From assembly GCA_016281435.1 (NCBI GenBank), contig JAEEIQ010000085.1, positions 1 through 9,083 on the forward strand: DNA of 9,083 bases, read 5' to 3'. How positions within the stretch are numbered: position 1 is the stretch's first letter; every line of letters begins with the position of its first letter. The position numbers and the translations under genes were made by a program. Origin of the DNA: Bacteroidales bacterium. GTDB taxonomy: Bacteria > Bacteroidota > Bacteroidia > Bacteroidales > UBA932. A model generated the notes under the pieces. The model was not told the origin of the DNA and did no database searches. It saw only the letters and a program-made list of their open reading frames with translations. This document shows, one piece after another, positions 1-6,934 of this stretch.

Positions 1-491
1 AGGAGCTGTTTTTCGCCCTGGTCCTTGAACATGATCGAGCGTCCGCGGAAGAAGATGGTCGCCTTGACCTTCGAACCTTCCTGCAGGAACTCCTGGGCGT
101 GCTTCAGCTTGAACTGGAAGTCATGCTCGTCGGTGTTCGGACCGAAACGTATTTCTTTGATGACTATCTTGGCGGAATTGGACTTCATCTCCTTCGCTTT
201 CTTCCGCTGCTGATAGATATATTTCTGATAATCAAGTATCTTGCAGACGGGAGGGTCGGCCTTCGCGCTGATTTCGACGAGGTCCAGTTCCAGCTCATCT
301 GCTATCTGGAGGGCTTTGGCCAGGGGATATACACCCTGCTCGGGGATGTTCTCCCCGACGAGACGGACCTGCGCGGATGTAATCTCCTCGTTGATCCTGA
401 GTTCATTCTCGTCCTTCTTCTGCTGACGAGGATCCATTCCCCGGCTCTTCGGGCGCGGGCTGGCCGGCTTCGGCCTGTAAGGTGTAGCGAT
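1..491 (-). CDS. infC: Translation initiation factor IF-3, C-terminus cut by window edge
   Basis: IF-3 binds the 30S subunit, keeps it apart from 50S and checks start-codon and initiator-tRNA pairing. About 163 codons are visible, out of roughly 190-200 in the family. The protein has a basic, proline-rich leader (ATPYRPKPASPRPKSRG), then the IF-3 N-domain (INEEI, VRLVGENIPEQGVYPLAKAL, LDLVEISAKADPPVCKILDY), the lysine-rich linker helix and the start of the C-domain (VIKEIRFGPNTDEHDFQFKL, FFRGRS). I place the start at an ATC codon (491-489). It lies 8 nt after a perfect AGGAGG and is in frame with the body; no ATG, GTG or TTG lies in frame between the Shine-Dalgarno and ATG 437, an internal Met that would remove 18 residues and has no comparable Shine-Dalgarno. 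Rare AUU/AUC starts are the classic basis of infC autoregulation. It lies 29 nt downstream of thrS, the usual operon order; rpmI and rplT would be expected beyond the window. Confidence 0.95.
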   Translation of the reverse strand, partial: MATPYRPKPASPRPKSRGMDPRQQKKDENELRINEEITSAQVRLVGENIPEQGVYPLAKALQIADELELDLVEISAKADPPVCKILDYQKYIYQQRKKAKEMKSNSAKIVIKEIRFGPNTDEHDFQFKLKHAQEFLQEGSKVKATIFFRGRSIMFKDQGEKQL

Positions 492-499
492 AGTTGTAC

Positions 500-505
500 C
501 CTCCT
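500..505 (-). promoter_or_regulatory. Strong Shine-Dalgarno of infC deciding an ATC start
   Basis: A perfect AGGAGG on the minus strand lies 8 nt before ATC at 491-489. Bacteroidota genes often lack a strong Shine-Dalgarno, so this match is notable and supports the non-standard start. It sits in the 29-nt gap after the thrS stop codon. Confidence 0.8.
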
Positions 506-520
506 GAGGTTAAATTAAAC

Positions 521-2308
521 TTATGACAATTCTTCGGCTACTGCAGCCTTTATATATTTCACAAAATCTTCCGCGGTCATGGAACCCTGGTCCACCCCTT
601 CCCTGCGGACGGAGACGGAACCTTCGTTCATTTCCTTTTCGCCGACAATCACGAGGACAGGGACTCTCAGCAAGGAAATCTCACGGATTCTCTTGCCCAG
701 CGTCTCGTTTCTCGCATCTACGGACGCGCGAATATCGGAATTTCCGAGCAAATCACAAACTTTTTTTGCATAATCAGCGTATTTTTCGCTGACAGGCAGG
801 ACTTTGACCTGATCCGGAGCGAGCCACAGGGGCAGATGTCCGGCAGTATGCTCGAGGACGACGGCGGTGAACCTCTCGATGCTTCCGAAAGGAGCGCGGT
901 GTATCATCACGGGGCGCTTCTTGCTTCCGTCGGCGTCGGTGTATTCCAGATCGAACCTCTCTGGGAGGTTGTAGTCGACCTGGATGGTACCGAGCTGCCA
1001 GCGGCGACCGATGGCGTCCTTGACCATGAAGTCGAGCTTAGGGCCGTAGAATGCGGCCTCGTCGTATTCGACGACGGTCTTGAGGCCCTTCTCGGCGGAG
1101 GCCTCGATGATGGCCTGCTCAGCCTTCTCCCAGTTCTCTTCGCTGCCGATGTACTTGCTATGGTCGGTCTGGTGGCGCAGGGATATCTGGGCCATGTAGT
1201 CGGTCATCTTCAATGTCTTGAAGACATAGAGGATGAGGTCGATGACTTTCTCGAACTCTTCCTTGAGCTGGTCGGCGCGGCAGAAGAGGTGGGCGTCGTC
1301 CTGGGTGAAACCGCGCACGCGGGTAAGTCCGTGGAGTTCGCCGCTCTGCTCATAGCGGTAGACTGTACCGAATTCCGCGAAGCGCAGGGGCAGGTCCCTG
1401 TACGAACGCGGGCTGCTGCGGAAGATCTCGCAGTGGTGCGGGCAGTTCATCGGCTTGAGCATGTATTCCTCGCCTTCCTGGGGCGTATGGATGGGTTGGA
1501 AGGAGTCCTTCCCGTATTTTGCGTAGTGGCCGGATGTGACGTAGAGGTCCTTCGCCCCGATATGCGGGGTCACTACCGGGAGATAGCCCAGCTCGGCCTG
1601 CTTGCGGCGCAGGAACTGTTCGAGGGTGTAGCGCATCTGGGCGCCGCGGGGCAGCCACATGGGAAGTCCGAGTCCGACACGGTTCGAGAAGGTGAAAAGT
1701 TCCATCTCCTTGCCGAGCTTGCGGTGGTCCCTCTTCTTGGCCTCTTCGACCATCAGGAGATACTCGTCGAGCATGGATTTCTTGGGGAAGCTGACGCCGT
1801 AAATACGGGTTAGCTGCTCACGGTTCTGGTCGCCCTTCCAGTATGCGCCGGCAATGGCGGTGAGCTTAACGGCCTTGATGTCGTCCACATGCTTGACATG
1901 GGGTCCGCGGCAGAGGTCGGTGAAAGCGCCGTTCTTGTAGAACGTGATCGTGCCGTCCTCAAGGTCCTCGATGAGCTCGCACTTGTACGGGTCGCCTTTT
2001 TCCTTGAAATATTTCATCGCGTCCGCCTTGGACACTTTCGTGCACTCGAAGGTCTCTTTCGCGCGGGCGAGTTCGATCATCTTCTTTTCGATATCCGCAA
2101 GGTCGCTCTCGGAGATCTGCCGTCCGCCGAAATCGACGTCATAGTAGAAACCGGTCTCGACCGCAGGGCCCACGCCGAAACGGACCCCCGGATAGAGGGC
2201 CTCGATGGCCTCGGCCATCAGATGTGCTGAAGAGTGCCAGAATATGTGCTTGGCCTCGTCATCGTCCCAGGGACGGATGGTCCCGTCTGTGAAAGCTATC
2301 GTCAACAT
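521..2308 (-). CDS. thrS: Threonyl-tRNA synthetase lacking the TGS domain core
   Basis: This enzyme charges tRNA(Thr) with threonine in the cytoplasm. It has 595 aa, against about 640-650 for typical bacterial ThrRS. The editing domain is intact: HSSAH (H25, H29) and LCRGPH (C133, H137). The class II catalytic core carries the three zinc ligands expected from E. coli: C289 (MNCPHH), H340 (TQDDAH) and H470 (MIHRA). Motif 2 is [20 protein letters not shown]. The C-terminal anticodon-binding domain runs from about residue 495 to the end ([27 protein letters not shown]). The oddity is the N-terminus: residues 1-12 ([12 protein letters not shown]) match the first strand of a TGS domain, but residue 13 already resembles the linker before the editing domain ([13 protein letters not shown]). 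About 48-50 residues are missing in frame. No in-frame upstream extension is visible, and a -7 box lies 29 nt before the ATG, so the short start is probably real. Confidence 0.97.
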   Translation of the reverse strand: MLTIAFTDGTIRPWDDDEAKHIFWHSSAHLMAEAIEALYPGVRFGVGPAVETGFYYDVDFGGRQISESDLADIEKKMIELARAKETFECTKVSKADAMKYFKEKGDPYKCELIEDLEDGTITFYKNGAFTDLCRGPHVKHVDDIKAVKLTAIAGAYWKGDQNREQLTRIYGVSFPKKSMLDEYLLMVEEAKKRDHRKLGKEMELFTFSNRVGLGLPMWLPRGAQMRYTLEQFLRRKQAELGYLPVVTPHIGAKDLYVTSGHYAKYGKDSFQPIHTPQEGEEYMLKPMNCPHHCEIFRSSPRSYRDLPLRFAEFGTVYRYEQSGELHGLTRVRGFTQDDAHLFCRADQLKEEFEKVIDLILYVFKTLKMTDYMAQISLRHQTDHSKYIGSEENWEKAEQAIIEASAEKGLKTVVEYDEAAFYGPKLDFMVKDAIGRRWQLGTIQVDYNLPERFDLEYTDADGSKKRPVMIHRAPFGSIERFTAVVLEHTAGHLPLWLAPDQVKVLPVSEKYADYAKKVCDLLGNSDIRASVDARNETLGKRIREISLLRVPVLVIVGEKEMNEGSVSVRREGVDQGSMTAEDFVKYIKAAVAEELS

Positions 2309-2337
2309 TTTCCTTCCAAGTATTAATTCACAACCTG

Positions 2338-2345
2338 CAAAGATA
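2338..2345 (-). promoter_or_regulatory. -7 box of the thrS promoter
   Basis: TATCTTTG on the minus strand fits the Bacteroidota TAnnTTTG consensus and is followed by C. It lies 29 nt upstream of the thrS ATG. I see no clear TTTG -33 element 19-21 nt further up. It forms one arm of an inverted repeat with the opposite-facing box at 2358-2365. Confidence 0.6.
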
Positions 2346-2357
2346 CTACTTTTTTTC

Positions 2358-2365
2358 TATCTTTG
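2358..2365 (+). promoter_or_regulatory. -7 box of the DUF4199-desulfidase operon
   Basis: TATCTTTG on the plus strand fits TAnnTTTG and lies 21 nt before the ATG at 2387, predicting a very short leader. Its -33 region would fall on the opposing thrS -7 box, so the two polymerase sites should overlap. No TTTG -33 motif is visible. Confidence 0.6.
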
Positions 2366-2386
2366 TGCTGATTAAGCTATAACATT

Positions 2387-2950
2387 ATGGAATCCTCCCT
2401 TGACAGGAAAACTCTCTGGAACGAAGGCGCGCGGGCCGGGCTCATCTTCGGAGCCATCGCGATCGCCTACATGGTCATCAATTCTTTCACCGGAAAGCTC
2501 GGCGCGGACGGATCCCCGCTCCTTGCCGGACTCATATCCGTCCTTAACCTGGCGCTTTGGGCAGGCAAGTTCCTCGGGTGCATCTTCTTGATGAGAAGCC
2601 TGATGCGCAAGCTCTGCGAGGCCAACCCGGAAGCCCTGAACGGAGACACCTTCCTTTTCGGAGTCATCACGGCCCTGCTATCCGCCCTCCTCTACTCCGC
2701 CTTCTACCTGGCATTCGTCCTGTTCATCCAGCCGGACATGCTCACCAACGCATACGATACCGTCCTCAGTTCATACTCTTCGATGCTGGACTCCAACACG
2801 ATGGAGCAGATGGAGAACCTGAGGGGCAGCCTTCCGCAGATGACCTTCTTCACGAACCTTTTCTGGTGCGTCCTCTACGGAACGGTACTTTCTGCAATCC
2901 TTTCACGCAACATCCCGTCCCGCAATCCCTTCGCGAAGGAAGACGACTGA
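2387..2950 (+). CDS. DUF4199 family integral membrane protein
   Basis: This is a 187-aa inner-membrane protein of unknown function, resembling the DUF4199 family of Bacteroidota. It shows four hydrophobic segments at about residues 16-34, 45-72, 86-117 and 149-175. Between the third and fourth is a polar stretch (about 118-148) rich in Ser, Asn, Met and Gln. The tail is short and charged (NPFAKEDD). Length and topology fit the family. The start follows a -7 box by 21 nt and no upstream ATG competes. The next gene begins 5 nt after its stop, so the two are probably co-transcribed. From memory, DUF4199 genes in Bacteroidales often sit beside a GT2 glycosyltransferase gene of the type found here at 5785-6738. 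That suggests a role linked to envelope glycan or lipid-carrier work, but this is inference only. Confidence 0.8.
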   Translation: MESSLDRKTLWNEGARAGLIFGAIAIAYMVINSFTGKLGADGSPLLAGLISVLNLALWAGKFLGCIFLMRSLMRKLCEANPEALNGDTFLFGVITALLSALLYSAFYLAFVLFIQPDMLTNAYDTVLSSYSSMLDSNTMEQMENLRGSLPQMTFFTNLFWCVLYGTVLSAILSRNIPSRNPFAKEDD

Positions 2951-2955
2951 GCACC

Positions 2956-4260
2956 ATGGATTCCGAAACTTATTCCAGGATACTCCGCATCCTGCATCAG
3001 GAAGTGAAGCCAGCCCTCGGATGCACGGAGCCCGCAGCGGTAGCCTTGTGCGCGGCACGGTGCGCCGCAGAATGGCCGGACCTCAGGCCTCTCAGGGTCG
3101 ATGTACGGGTATCGCCCAACATCCTGAAAAATGCAATGGGAGTAGGTATCCCCGGAACGGAGTGGAAGGGGCTCGACGCCGCCTGCGCCCTCGCCCTCGC
3201 GGCCGGGGACTGGCGCTGCGGGCTGGAAGTACTGAAGGGGACCTGCCCGGACGCGCTCCGCAAGGCTTCGGATATCATGGCCTCGGGAATCATCCGCGTC
3301 GGATTGTCCGATGTCCCGAAACTCCTGTATGTCGAAACGGAGTGTTTCTTCCCAGAGGGCCACACTTCGAAATGCATCCTCGCCGACACCCACGACAACA
3401 TCTGCTTCGTTTCGCGGGACGGAGTCCCCATGGTGGACAAGGGCTGCCCGGGCAGTTCCGACGCCGAAGCCGCTCCGGACGGCAAGTTCCTCACCCTGGA
3501 TCTCATATACGAATTCGCGCGGAACGCCGCCCTCTCCGACCTTGCCCTCATGGATGAGGAGATAGAGATGAACACCGCCCTGTCCGAAGAGGGACGCCGC
3601 GGGAATTACGGGCTGAATGTCGGCAAGACGATAGAGTCCGGCCTGCACAGGGACATCTTCGGAGACAGCTTCGCCACGCGGGCAATGGCCATGACGGCGT
3701 CGGCTTCCGACGCGCGCATGTCCGGGTGCCCGCTGCCCGCGATGAGCAATTCCGGAAGCGGGAACCAGGGAATCACGGCCTCTATGCCTGTCATCGCGGC
3801 CGCCAGGTCCCTGGGGAGCAGCCGGGAGGCCCTGATACGGGCCCTTGCCGTGAGCAACCTCGTCGCAATCCACATCAAGTCCTACCTCGGGCGCCTTTCC
3901 GCCCTCTGCGGCTGTGTCGTCGCCTCGACGGGCTCTTCCTGCGGAATCATAATGCTGAAAGGCGGGTCCATGGAGCAGATGGGCGCAGCGGTCAAGAACA
4001 TGATAGGGAACATCACCGGCATGGTCTGCGACGGCGCGAAGGAGGGCTGCGCGCTCAAGGTGGCCTCCGGGGTCTCCTGCGCGATCCAGTCGGCCATCCT
4101 CGCAATGGACGGCATCTGCATACAGCCCACGGACGGCATCATCGACGCAGACACGGAGACTACCATAAAGAATCTTGGCCGGATAGGGGCCACCGGGATG
4201 AAACAGACGGACGGCATGATACTAGGGATCATGACCGGAAAAGGCGGTCCTACCTGCTGA
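2956..4260 (+). CDS. L-cysteine desulfidase family protein (UPF0597, CyuA/YhaM-like)
   Basis: A 434-aa protein of the UPF0597 family, related to the alpha domain of L-serine dehydratase. Characterised members use a [4Fe-4S] cluster to split L-cysteine into sulfide, ammonia and pyruvate in the cytoplasm; activity on serine is possible. The family signature HQEVKPALGCTEPAAVAL is present with C23. Further conserved-looking cysteines occur at C318, C320 and C329 (CGCVVASTGSSCG) and at C358 and C365 (MVCDGAKEGC); some of these, with C23, should ligate the cluster. Glycine-rich PAMSNSGSGNQGITASMPV and SNLVAIHIKSYLGRLSALCG are also family-like. The open frame extends upstream to 2557, but that part only shadows the DUF4199 gene. 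ATG 2956 gives the family N-terminus and follows the DUF4199 stop by 5 nt. The 3' end overlaps the convergent hydrolase gene by 11 nt. No cysteine transporter or regulator lies nearby. The exact substrate is uncertain. Confidence 0.88.
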   Translation: MDSETYSRILRILHQEVKPALGCTEPAAVALCAARCAAEWPDLRPLRVDVRVSPNILKNAMGVGIPGTEWKGLDAACALALAAGDWRCGLEVLKGTCPDALRKASDIMASGIIRVGLSDVPKLLYVETECFFPEGHTSKCILADTHDNICFVSRDGVPMVDKGCPGSSDAEAAPDGKFLTLDLIYEFARNAALSDLALMDEEIEMNTALSEEGRRGNYGLNVGKTIESGLHRDIFGDSFATRAMAMTASASDARMSGCPLPAMSNSGSGNQGITASMPVIAAARSLGSSREALIRALAVSNLVAIHIKSYLGRLSALCGCVVASTGSSCGIIMLKGGSMEQMGAAVKNMIGNITGMVCDGAKEGCALKVASGVSCAIQSAILAMDGICIQPTDGIIDADTETTIKNLGRIGATGMKQTDGMILGIMTGKGGPTC

Positions 4261-5785
4261 TATACTTCTTGTACCCTTCCCAGGTCTCCTGGCCGGGCTG
4301 GAAAGAAAACCAGCTGAAGCTGGTGATTTCATCCGTAAACGCTCCGGCCATCTCGAGTTGCCTGCGGAATTCGTCCCAGGTCTTAGGCCGGCGCTTTTCT
4401 TTAAGGATATCGCAGCGGAAAAAGGACTCGGCATTGACGCAGAACTCCACGCCGTTCTTTTCGCAGGCCTTTTTCAGCTCCGTGAAATAGTTCGGCAGGT
4501 CCACCCCGACGGATGTGATCATGTCGGCCCCGCGTCCGGCGCAGTCCTGGATGTACAGGCGGTCCACGGAAGGGGTCCGGGAGAAAAGCCTGTCGTACAT
4601 ATCCCCTGTCATCTTCGCCGGGAACCCCCGGAAAAGAGCCGGGGATACGGACACCGGAACATCCTTGAGGGCCTTCATGTACTTCGCCGTACGTTCCAGA
4701 TATTCAGCCAGGAGCACGTTGCCTTCCTCCTCCCACCAGTTGTAGTTGGAATTGCTCCCGTCATGGAACTCGTTCGCTATGTACCAGCCGGCGAAGGCCG
4801 GGGAAGAAGCGAAGTTGGCCGCAATGTCGTCTATCACGAGGCGGTTCGTCCCGAACACTTCGTCATACCTTTCTTTCTTGAAAAGCAGCCATGTATGGCC
4901 CCAGGACTCATAGGACGGCCCGACGATGAGCTTTATGCCGCATTTCTCGGCCGCGGCGAACATGCGGTCCACGTAGTCCAGCCTTTCCGTCACCCAAGGA
5001 AGCGTGCAGTTCTTGTAAAAGGAGATATGCCAGGCGCTTTTGCGCCCTATGCAGAACTGGATCCACCAGGTGTCGATGCCTATTTCCTTCGTCGCCCGGA
5101 AGACCTGCTCCCAGTCCGTGTCGGCATAGAGCTTCTTGTTCAGCTGGACGATGAGGCTGGTCAGCCGCGCCTTCCGGTTCCACCGGGGCCGGTATGAAGT
5201 ATTCTGCTCCATCTTATCCATCTCGAAGACATTGCCTTCGGATGCCGTCCCGTCCGTATTGACGACTTCGACCCTCCATCCTATGACCTGGGACAGGTCA
5301 AGAGGGACATCTCCCCCGTCAAGAGACTTGAATTTCGCGAACGGGGCCTCGACTTTCTTCCATCCGGAGTTGCGCAGGGCCTTCCTGTCGGTGTATCCGT
5401 ACGTACGGAGCACCTTGTGGTGGAAGCGCGAGTTCATGTCCCCTTGCAGAAGCACGATGCGGAGATCGCCCTTGTTGGACGGCCGTCCTTTCACCCAGAC
5501 GGACATGGAGCGGGGGCAGAAGCTGAAATCGCATCTGAAGTTTGTGAAAAGCCGCTGCCAGCAGGCGGTTTCGGCCCCGGGGGCTTTCCCGCCCTTGAAA
5601 CCGTACGCGAAGCGGAAGCAGCCTTCGCCTTCCACGCAGTCCCCCTTCCCGATAGTGCGCTCCATGGTGCCGGAGTATTCCCAGCCGTCCGTTTCGCATG
5701 AGTCGACGAGTTTCACCTGGGCATGCAGGCAGATTCCGGCAACAATGAATGCTGCCAGGAAAGCAATAGGATACTTGCCCTTCAT
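4250..5785 (-). CDS. Secreted DUF4434 TIM-barrel protein, putative glycoside hydrolase
   Basis: A 511-aa exported protein. Residues 1-22 form a signal peptide (MKGKYPIAFLAAFIVAGICL, then HAQ), probably cut near A22 by signal peptidase I; C19 is preceded by Ile and fits a lipobox poorly. Residues about 25-195 look like a beta-sandwich carbohydrate-binding-like module (DGWEYSGTMER, MSVWVKG, GWRVEVVN). Residues about 205-511 match the DUF4434 barrel: LTSLIVQLNKKLYADTDWEQ, GIDTWWIQF, KLIVGPSYES, AGWYIANEFHD, VSVSPALFRG. By analogy with clan GH-A, E339 in ANEFHD is a candidate acid/base and E453 in CVNAESFF a candidate nucleophile. Substrate unknown. The longer open frame to 6070 only shadows the upstream gene; ATG 5785 gives a clean signal peptide and overlaps the glycosyltransferase stop as TGATG, implying translational coupling. 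It probably acts in the periplasm or outside the cell on a glycan. Confidence 0.85.
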   Translation of the reverse strand: MKGKYPIAFLAAFIVAGICLHAQVKLVDSCETDGWEYSGTMERTIGKGDCVEGEGCFRFAYGFKGGKAPGAETACWQRLFTNFRCDFSFCPRSMSVWVKGRPSNKGDLRIVLLQGDMNSRFHHKVLRTYGYTDRKALRNSGWKKVEAPFAKFKSLDGGDVPLDLSQVIGWRVEVVNTDGTASEGNVFEMDKMEQNTSYRPRWNRKARLTSLIVQLNKKLYADTDWEQVFRATKEIGIDTWWIQFCIGRKSAWHISFYKNCTLPWVTERLDYVDRMFAAAEKCGIKLIVGPSYESWGHTWLLFKKERYDEVFGTNRLVIDDIAANFASSPAFAGWYIANEFHDGSNSNYNWWEEEGNVLLAEYLERTAKYMKALKDVPVSVSPALFRGFPAKMTGDMYDRLFSRTPSVDRLYIQDCAGRGADMITSVGVDLPNYFTELKKACEKNGVEFCVNAESFFRCDILKEKRRPKTWDEFRRQLEMAGAFTDEITSFSWFSFQPGQETWEGYKKYISR

Positions 5786-6738
5786 CAGAGTTCTTCCTTG
5801 ATGTTGTAGTTGTTGCGGTCCTGTCCGGAGCGGGCGATCATCTCGCCGACAAAGCCGGCAAGGAAGAGGATCACGCCGAGGATGACGGCCACGAGCGCCA
5901 GATAGAAGAGCGGCTGGTCGGTAACCGCCCTGAAGCGTACACCCTGGGCCTGGTGGACCAGTTTCGCGACTATGATCCAGACCGTCATCACGAAGCCCAC
6001 AAAGAACATCAGGAGCCCGGAATAGCCGAAGAAATGCATGGGCTTCTTCCCAAAGGTGCTGAGGAACCACAGTGAGAGTAGGTCCAGGAAGCCGTTGAAG
6101 AAGCGTTCGATGCCGAATTTGCTCTTGCCGAACTTGCGTTTCTGGTGATGGACGCGCTTCTCGCTTATCCTGGTGTATCCGGCATTTTTTGCCAGATAGG
6201 GGATGTAGCGGTGCATCTCGCCATATACCTCTATGTTCTTGACGACCTCGCTGCGGTACGCCTTGAGGCCGCAGTTCATGTCATGGAGCTTTATGCCGGT
6301 TATCTTTCGAGCGGTGGCGTTGTAGAGTTTCGAGGGGAGATTCTTCGTCAGTTTATTGTCCTTACGGTGCTGTTTCCAGCCGGAGACGAGGTCGTAACCT
6401 TCTTCCTTTACCATCCGGTACATTTCGGGAATCTCGTCCGGGGAGTCCTGGAGGTCAGCGTCCATCGTGAAGACAACATCCCCCTCAGCCTTCTTGAAGC
6501 CGCAATACAGGGCCGCAGATTTGCCGTAGTTGCGGCGGAACGAGATGCCCTTGATTCGCCCGTCAGAGGCCGAAAGTTCCTTTATAGTATCCCAGGAGCC
6601 GTCCGTGCTTCCGTCGTCGACGAAGATGATTTCGTACGTGTAAGAATTGTCTTTCATCACCCTGGCTATCCAGGACGACAGTTCGGGAAGGGATTCCTTC
6701 TCGTTGAAAAGGGGTACTATTACGGAAATGTCTGTCAT
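5785..6738 (-). CDS. GT2 glycosyltransferase, polyprenol-phosphate sugar transferase type (DPMS/GtrB/ArnC-like)
   Basis: A 317-aa membrane-associated glycosyltransferase with a GT-A fold. Residues 1-225 form the catalytic domain. It opens with ISVIVPLFNEKESL, then the nucleotide-sugar binding DDGSTDGS (41-48), NYGKSAALYCGF (70-81) and the metal-binding DADLQD (93-98). HDMNCGLKAYRSEV follows at about residues 152-165. The juxtamembrane RKFGKSKFGIERFFNGFLD is typical of the family. Two C-terminal transmembrane segments lie at about residues 234-262 and 276-304. The family moves a sugar from UDP- or GDP-sugar to undecaprenyl phosphate on the inner leaflet for later use outside the membrane. The particular sugar cannot be read from sequence. 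The stop overlaps the start of the DUF4434 gene (TGATG), so the pair is one operon. A -7 box lies 8 nt before the ATG. Closest relatives are often annotated as dolichol- or polyprenol-phosphate mannosyltransferases. Confidence 0.93.
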   Translation of the reverse strand: MTDISVIVPLFNEKESLPELSSWIARVMKDNSYTYEIIFVDDGSTDGSWDTIKELSASDGRIKGISFRRNYGKSAALYCGFKKAEGDVVFTMDADLQDSPDEIPEMYRMVKEEGYDLVSGWKQHRKDNKLTKNLPSKLYNATARKITGIKLHDMNCGLKAYRSEVVKNIEVYGEMHRYIPYLAKNAGYTRISEKRVHHQKRKFGKSKFGIERFFNGFLDLLSLWFLSTFGKKPMHFFGYSGLLMFFVGFVMTVWIIVAKLVHQAQGVRFRAVTDQPLFYLALVAVILGVILFLAGFVGEMIARSGQDRNNYNIKEEL

Positions 6739-6746
6739 AACGGATA

Positions 6747-6754
6747 CAAATATA
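6747..6754 (-). promoter_or_regulatory. -7 box of the glycosyltransferase operon
   Basis: TATATTTG on the minus strand matches TAnnTTTG. Only 8 nt separate it from the GT2 ATG, so a transcript from it would have almost no leader. No TTTG -33 motif is visible. A start codon further downstream is unlikely, because MTDISVIVPLFNE is the normal N-terminus of this family. Confidence 0.45.
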
Positions 6755-6772
6755 ACAAAAAGATGCTTTCCC

Positions 6773-6813
6773 GCCTCCCATCCGGATTTCCGGCCCGTTT
6801 TCCGGACAGGACA
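6773..6813. repeat. Repeat A, copy 1 (41 nt, 51-bp period)
   Basis: A 41-nt unit starting GCCTCCCATCCGG and ending TTTTCCGGACAGGACA. It matches copy 2 at 40 of 41 positions, differing only by C/T in the middle. Each unit holds three CCGG tetramers and the palindrome ATCCGGAT. It is intergenic. Strand and function are unknown. Confidence 0.85.
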
Positions 6814-6823
6814 TGGTTTTGGG

Positions 6824-6864
6824 GCCTCCCATCCGGATTTCCGGCCTGTTTTCCGGACAGGACA
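6824..6864. repeat. Repeat A, copy 2 (41 nt, 51-bp period)
   Basis: The second copy starts exactly 51 bp after copy 1 with 40 of 41 identity. The flanking linkers (TGGTTTTGGG after copy 1, GGCTTTCGGG after copy 2) are also similar, so the whole period may be duplicated in degenerate form. Confidence 0.85.
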
Positions 6865-6883
6865 GGCTTTCGGGGACTTCCAA

Positions 6884-6921
6884 ATATGCCTCCGTGAGTA
6901 GAAGGGGCCATTCCACTCACC
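6884..6921. repeat. Repeat B, copy 1 with hairpin
   Basis: A 38-nt unit starting ATATGCCTCCGTGAGTA. Its hairpin spans 6894-6920: arms GTGAGTAGAA and TTCCACTCAC with one A-C mismatch at pair 7, and a 7-nt loop GGGGCCA. It matches copy 2 at 33 of 38 positions. No T-run follows on either strand, so it is not an obvious intrinsic terminator. Confidence 0.8.
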
Positions 6922-6934
6922 ACGGCCTTCAATT

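Noticed and set aside
1..518. Plus-strand frames opposite infC
   Set aside because: IF-3 motifs read cleanly on the minus strand over the whole interval.
836..1813. A 325-codon open frame on the plus strand opposite thrS
   Set aside because: It lies wholly antisense to a certain gene, has hydrophobic low-complexity composition typical of GC-rich shadows, and resembles no family I know.
2557..2955. Upstream extension of the cysteine desulfidase frame
   Set aside because: This part overlaps the DUF4199 gene and has Arg/Pro/His-rich shadow composition. The family N-terminus starts at 2956.
2875..3873. A 332-codon minus-strand frame opposite the DUF4199 and desulfidase genes
   Set aside because: It spans two well-supported genes in antisense and looks like a GC-rich shadow.
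4309..4324. Stem ACCAGCT-GA-AGCTGGT near the desulfidase end, as a terminator
   Set aside because: It lies inside the DUF4434 coding region, the loop is too short and no T-run follows.
5786..6070. Upstream extension of the DUF4434 frame
   Set aside because: It overlaps the 3' end of the glycosyltransferase in another frame. Starting at 5785 gives a normal signal peptide and a TGATG junction.
6563..6932. Minus-strand open frames through the repeats giving repeated peptides such as SCPENxPEIRMGG
   Set aside because: The peptide repetition simply follows from the 51-bp (17-codon) DNA period. There is no ribosome binding site or family match, and one frame runs into the GT2 gene.
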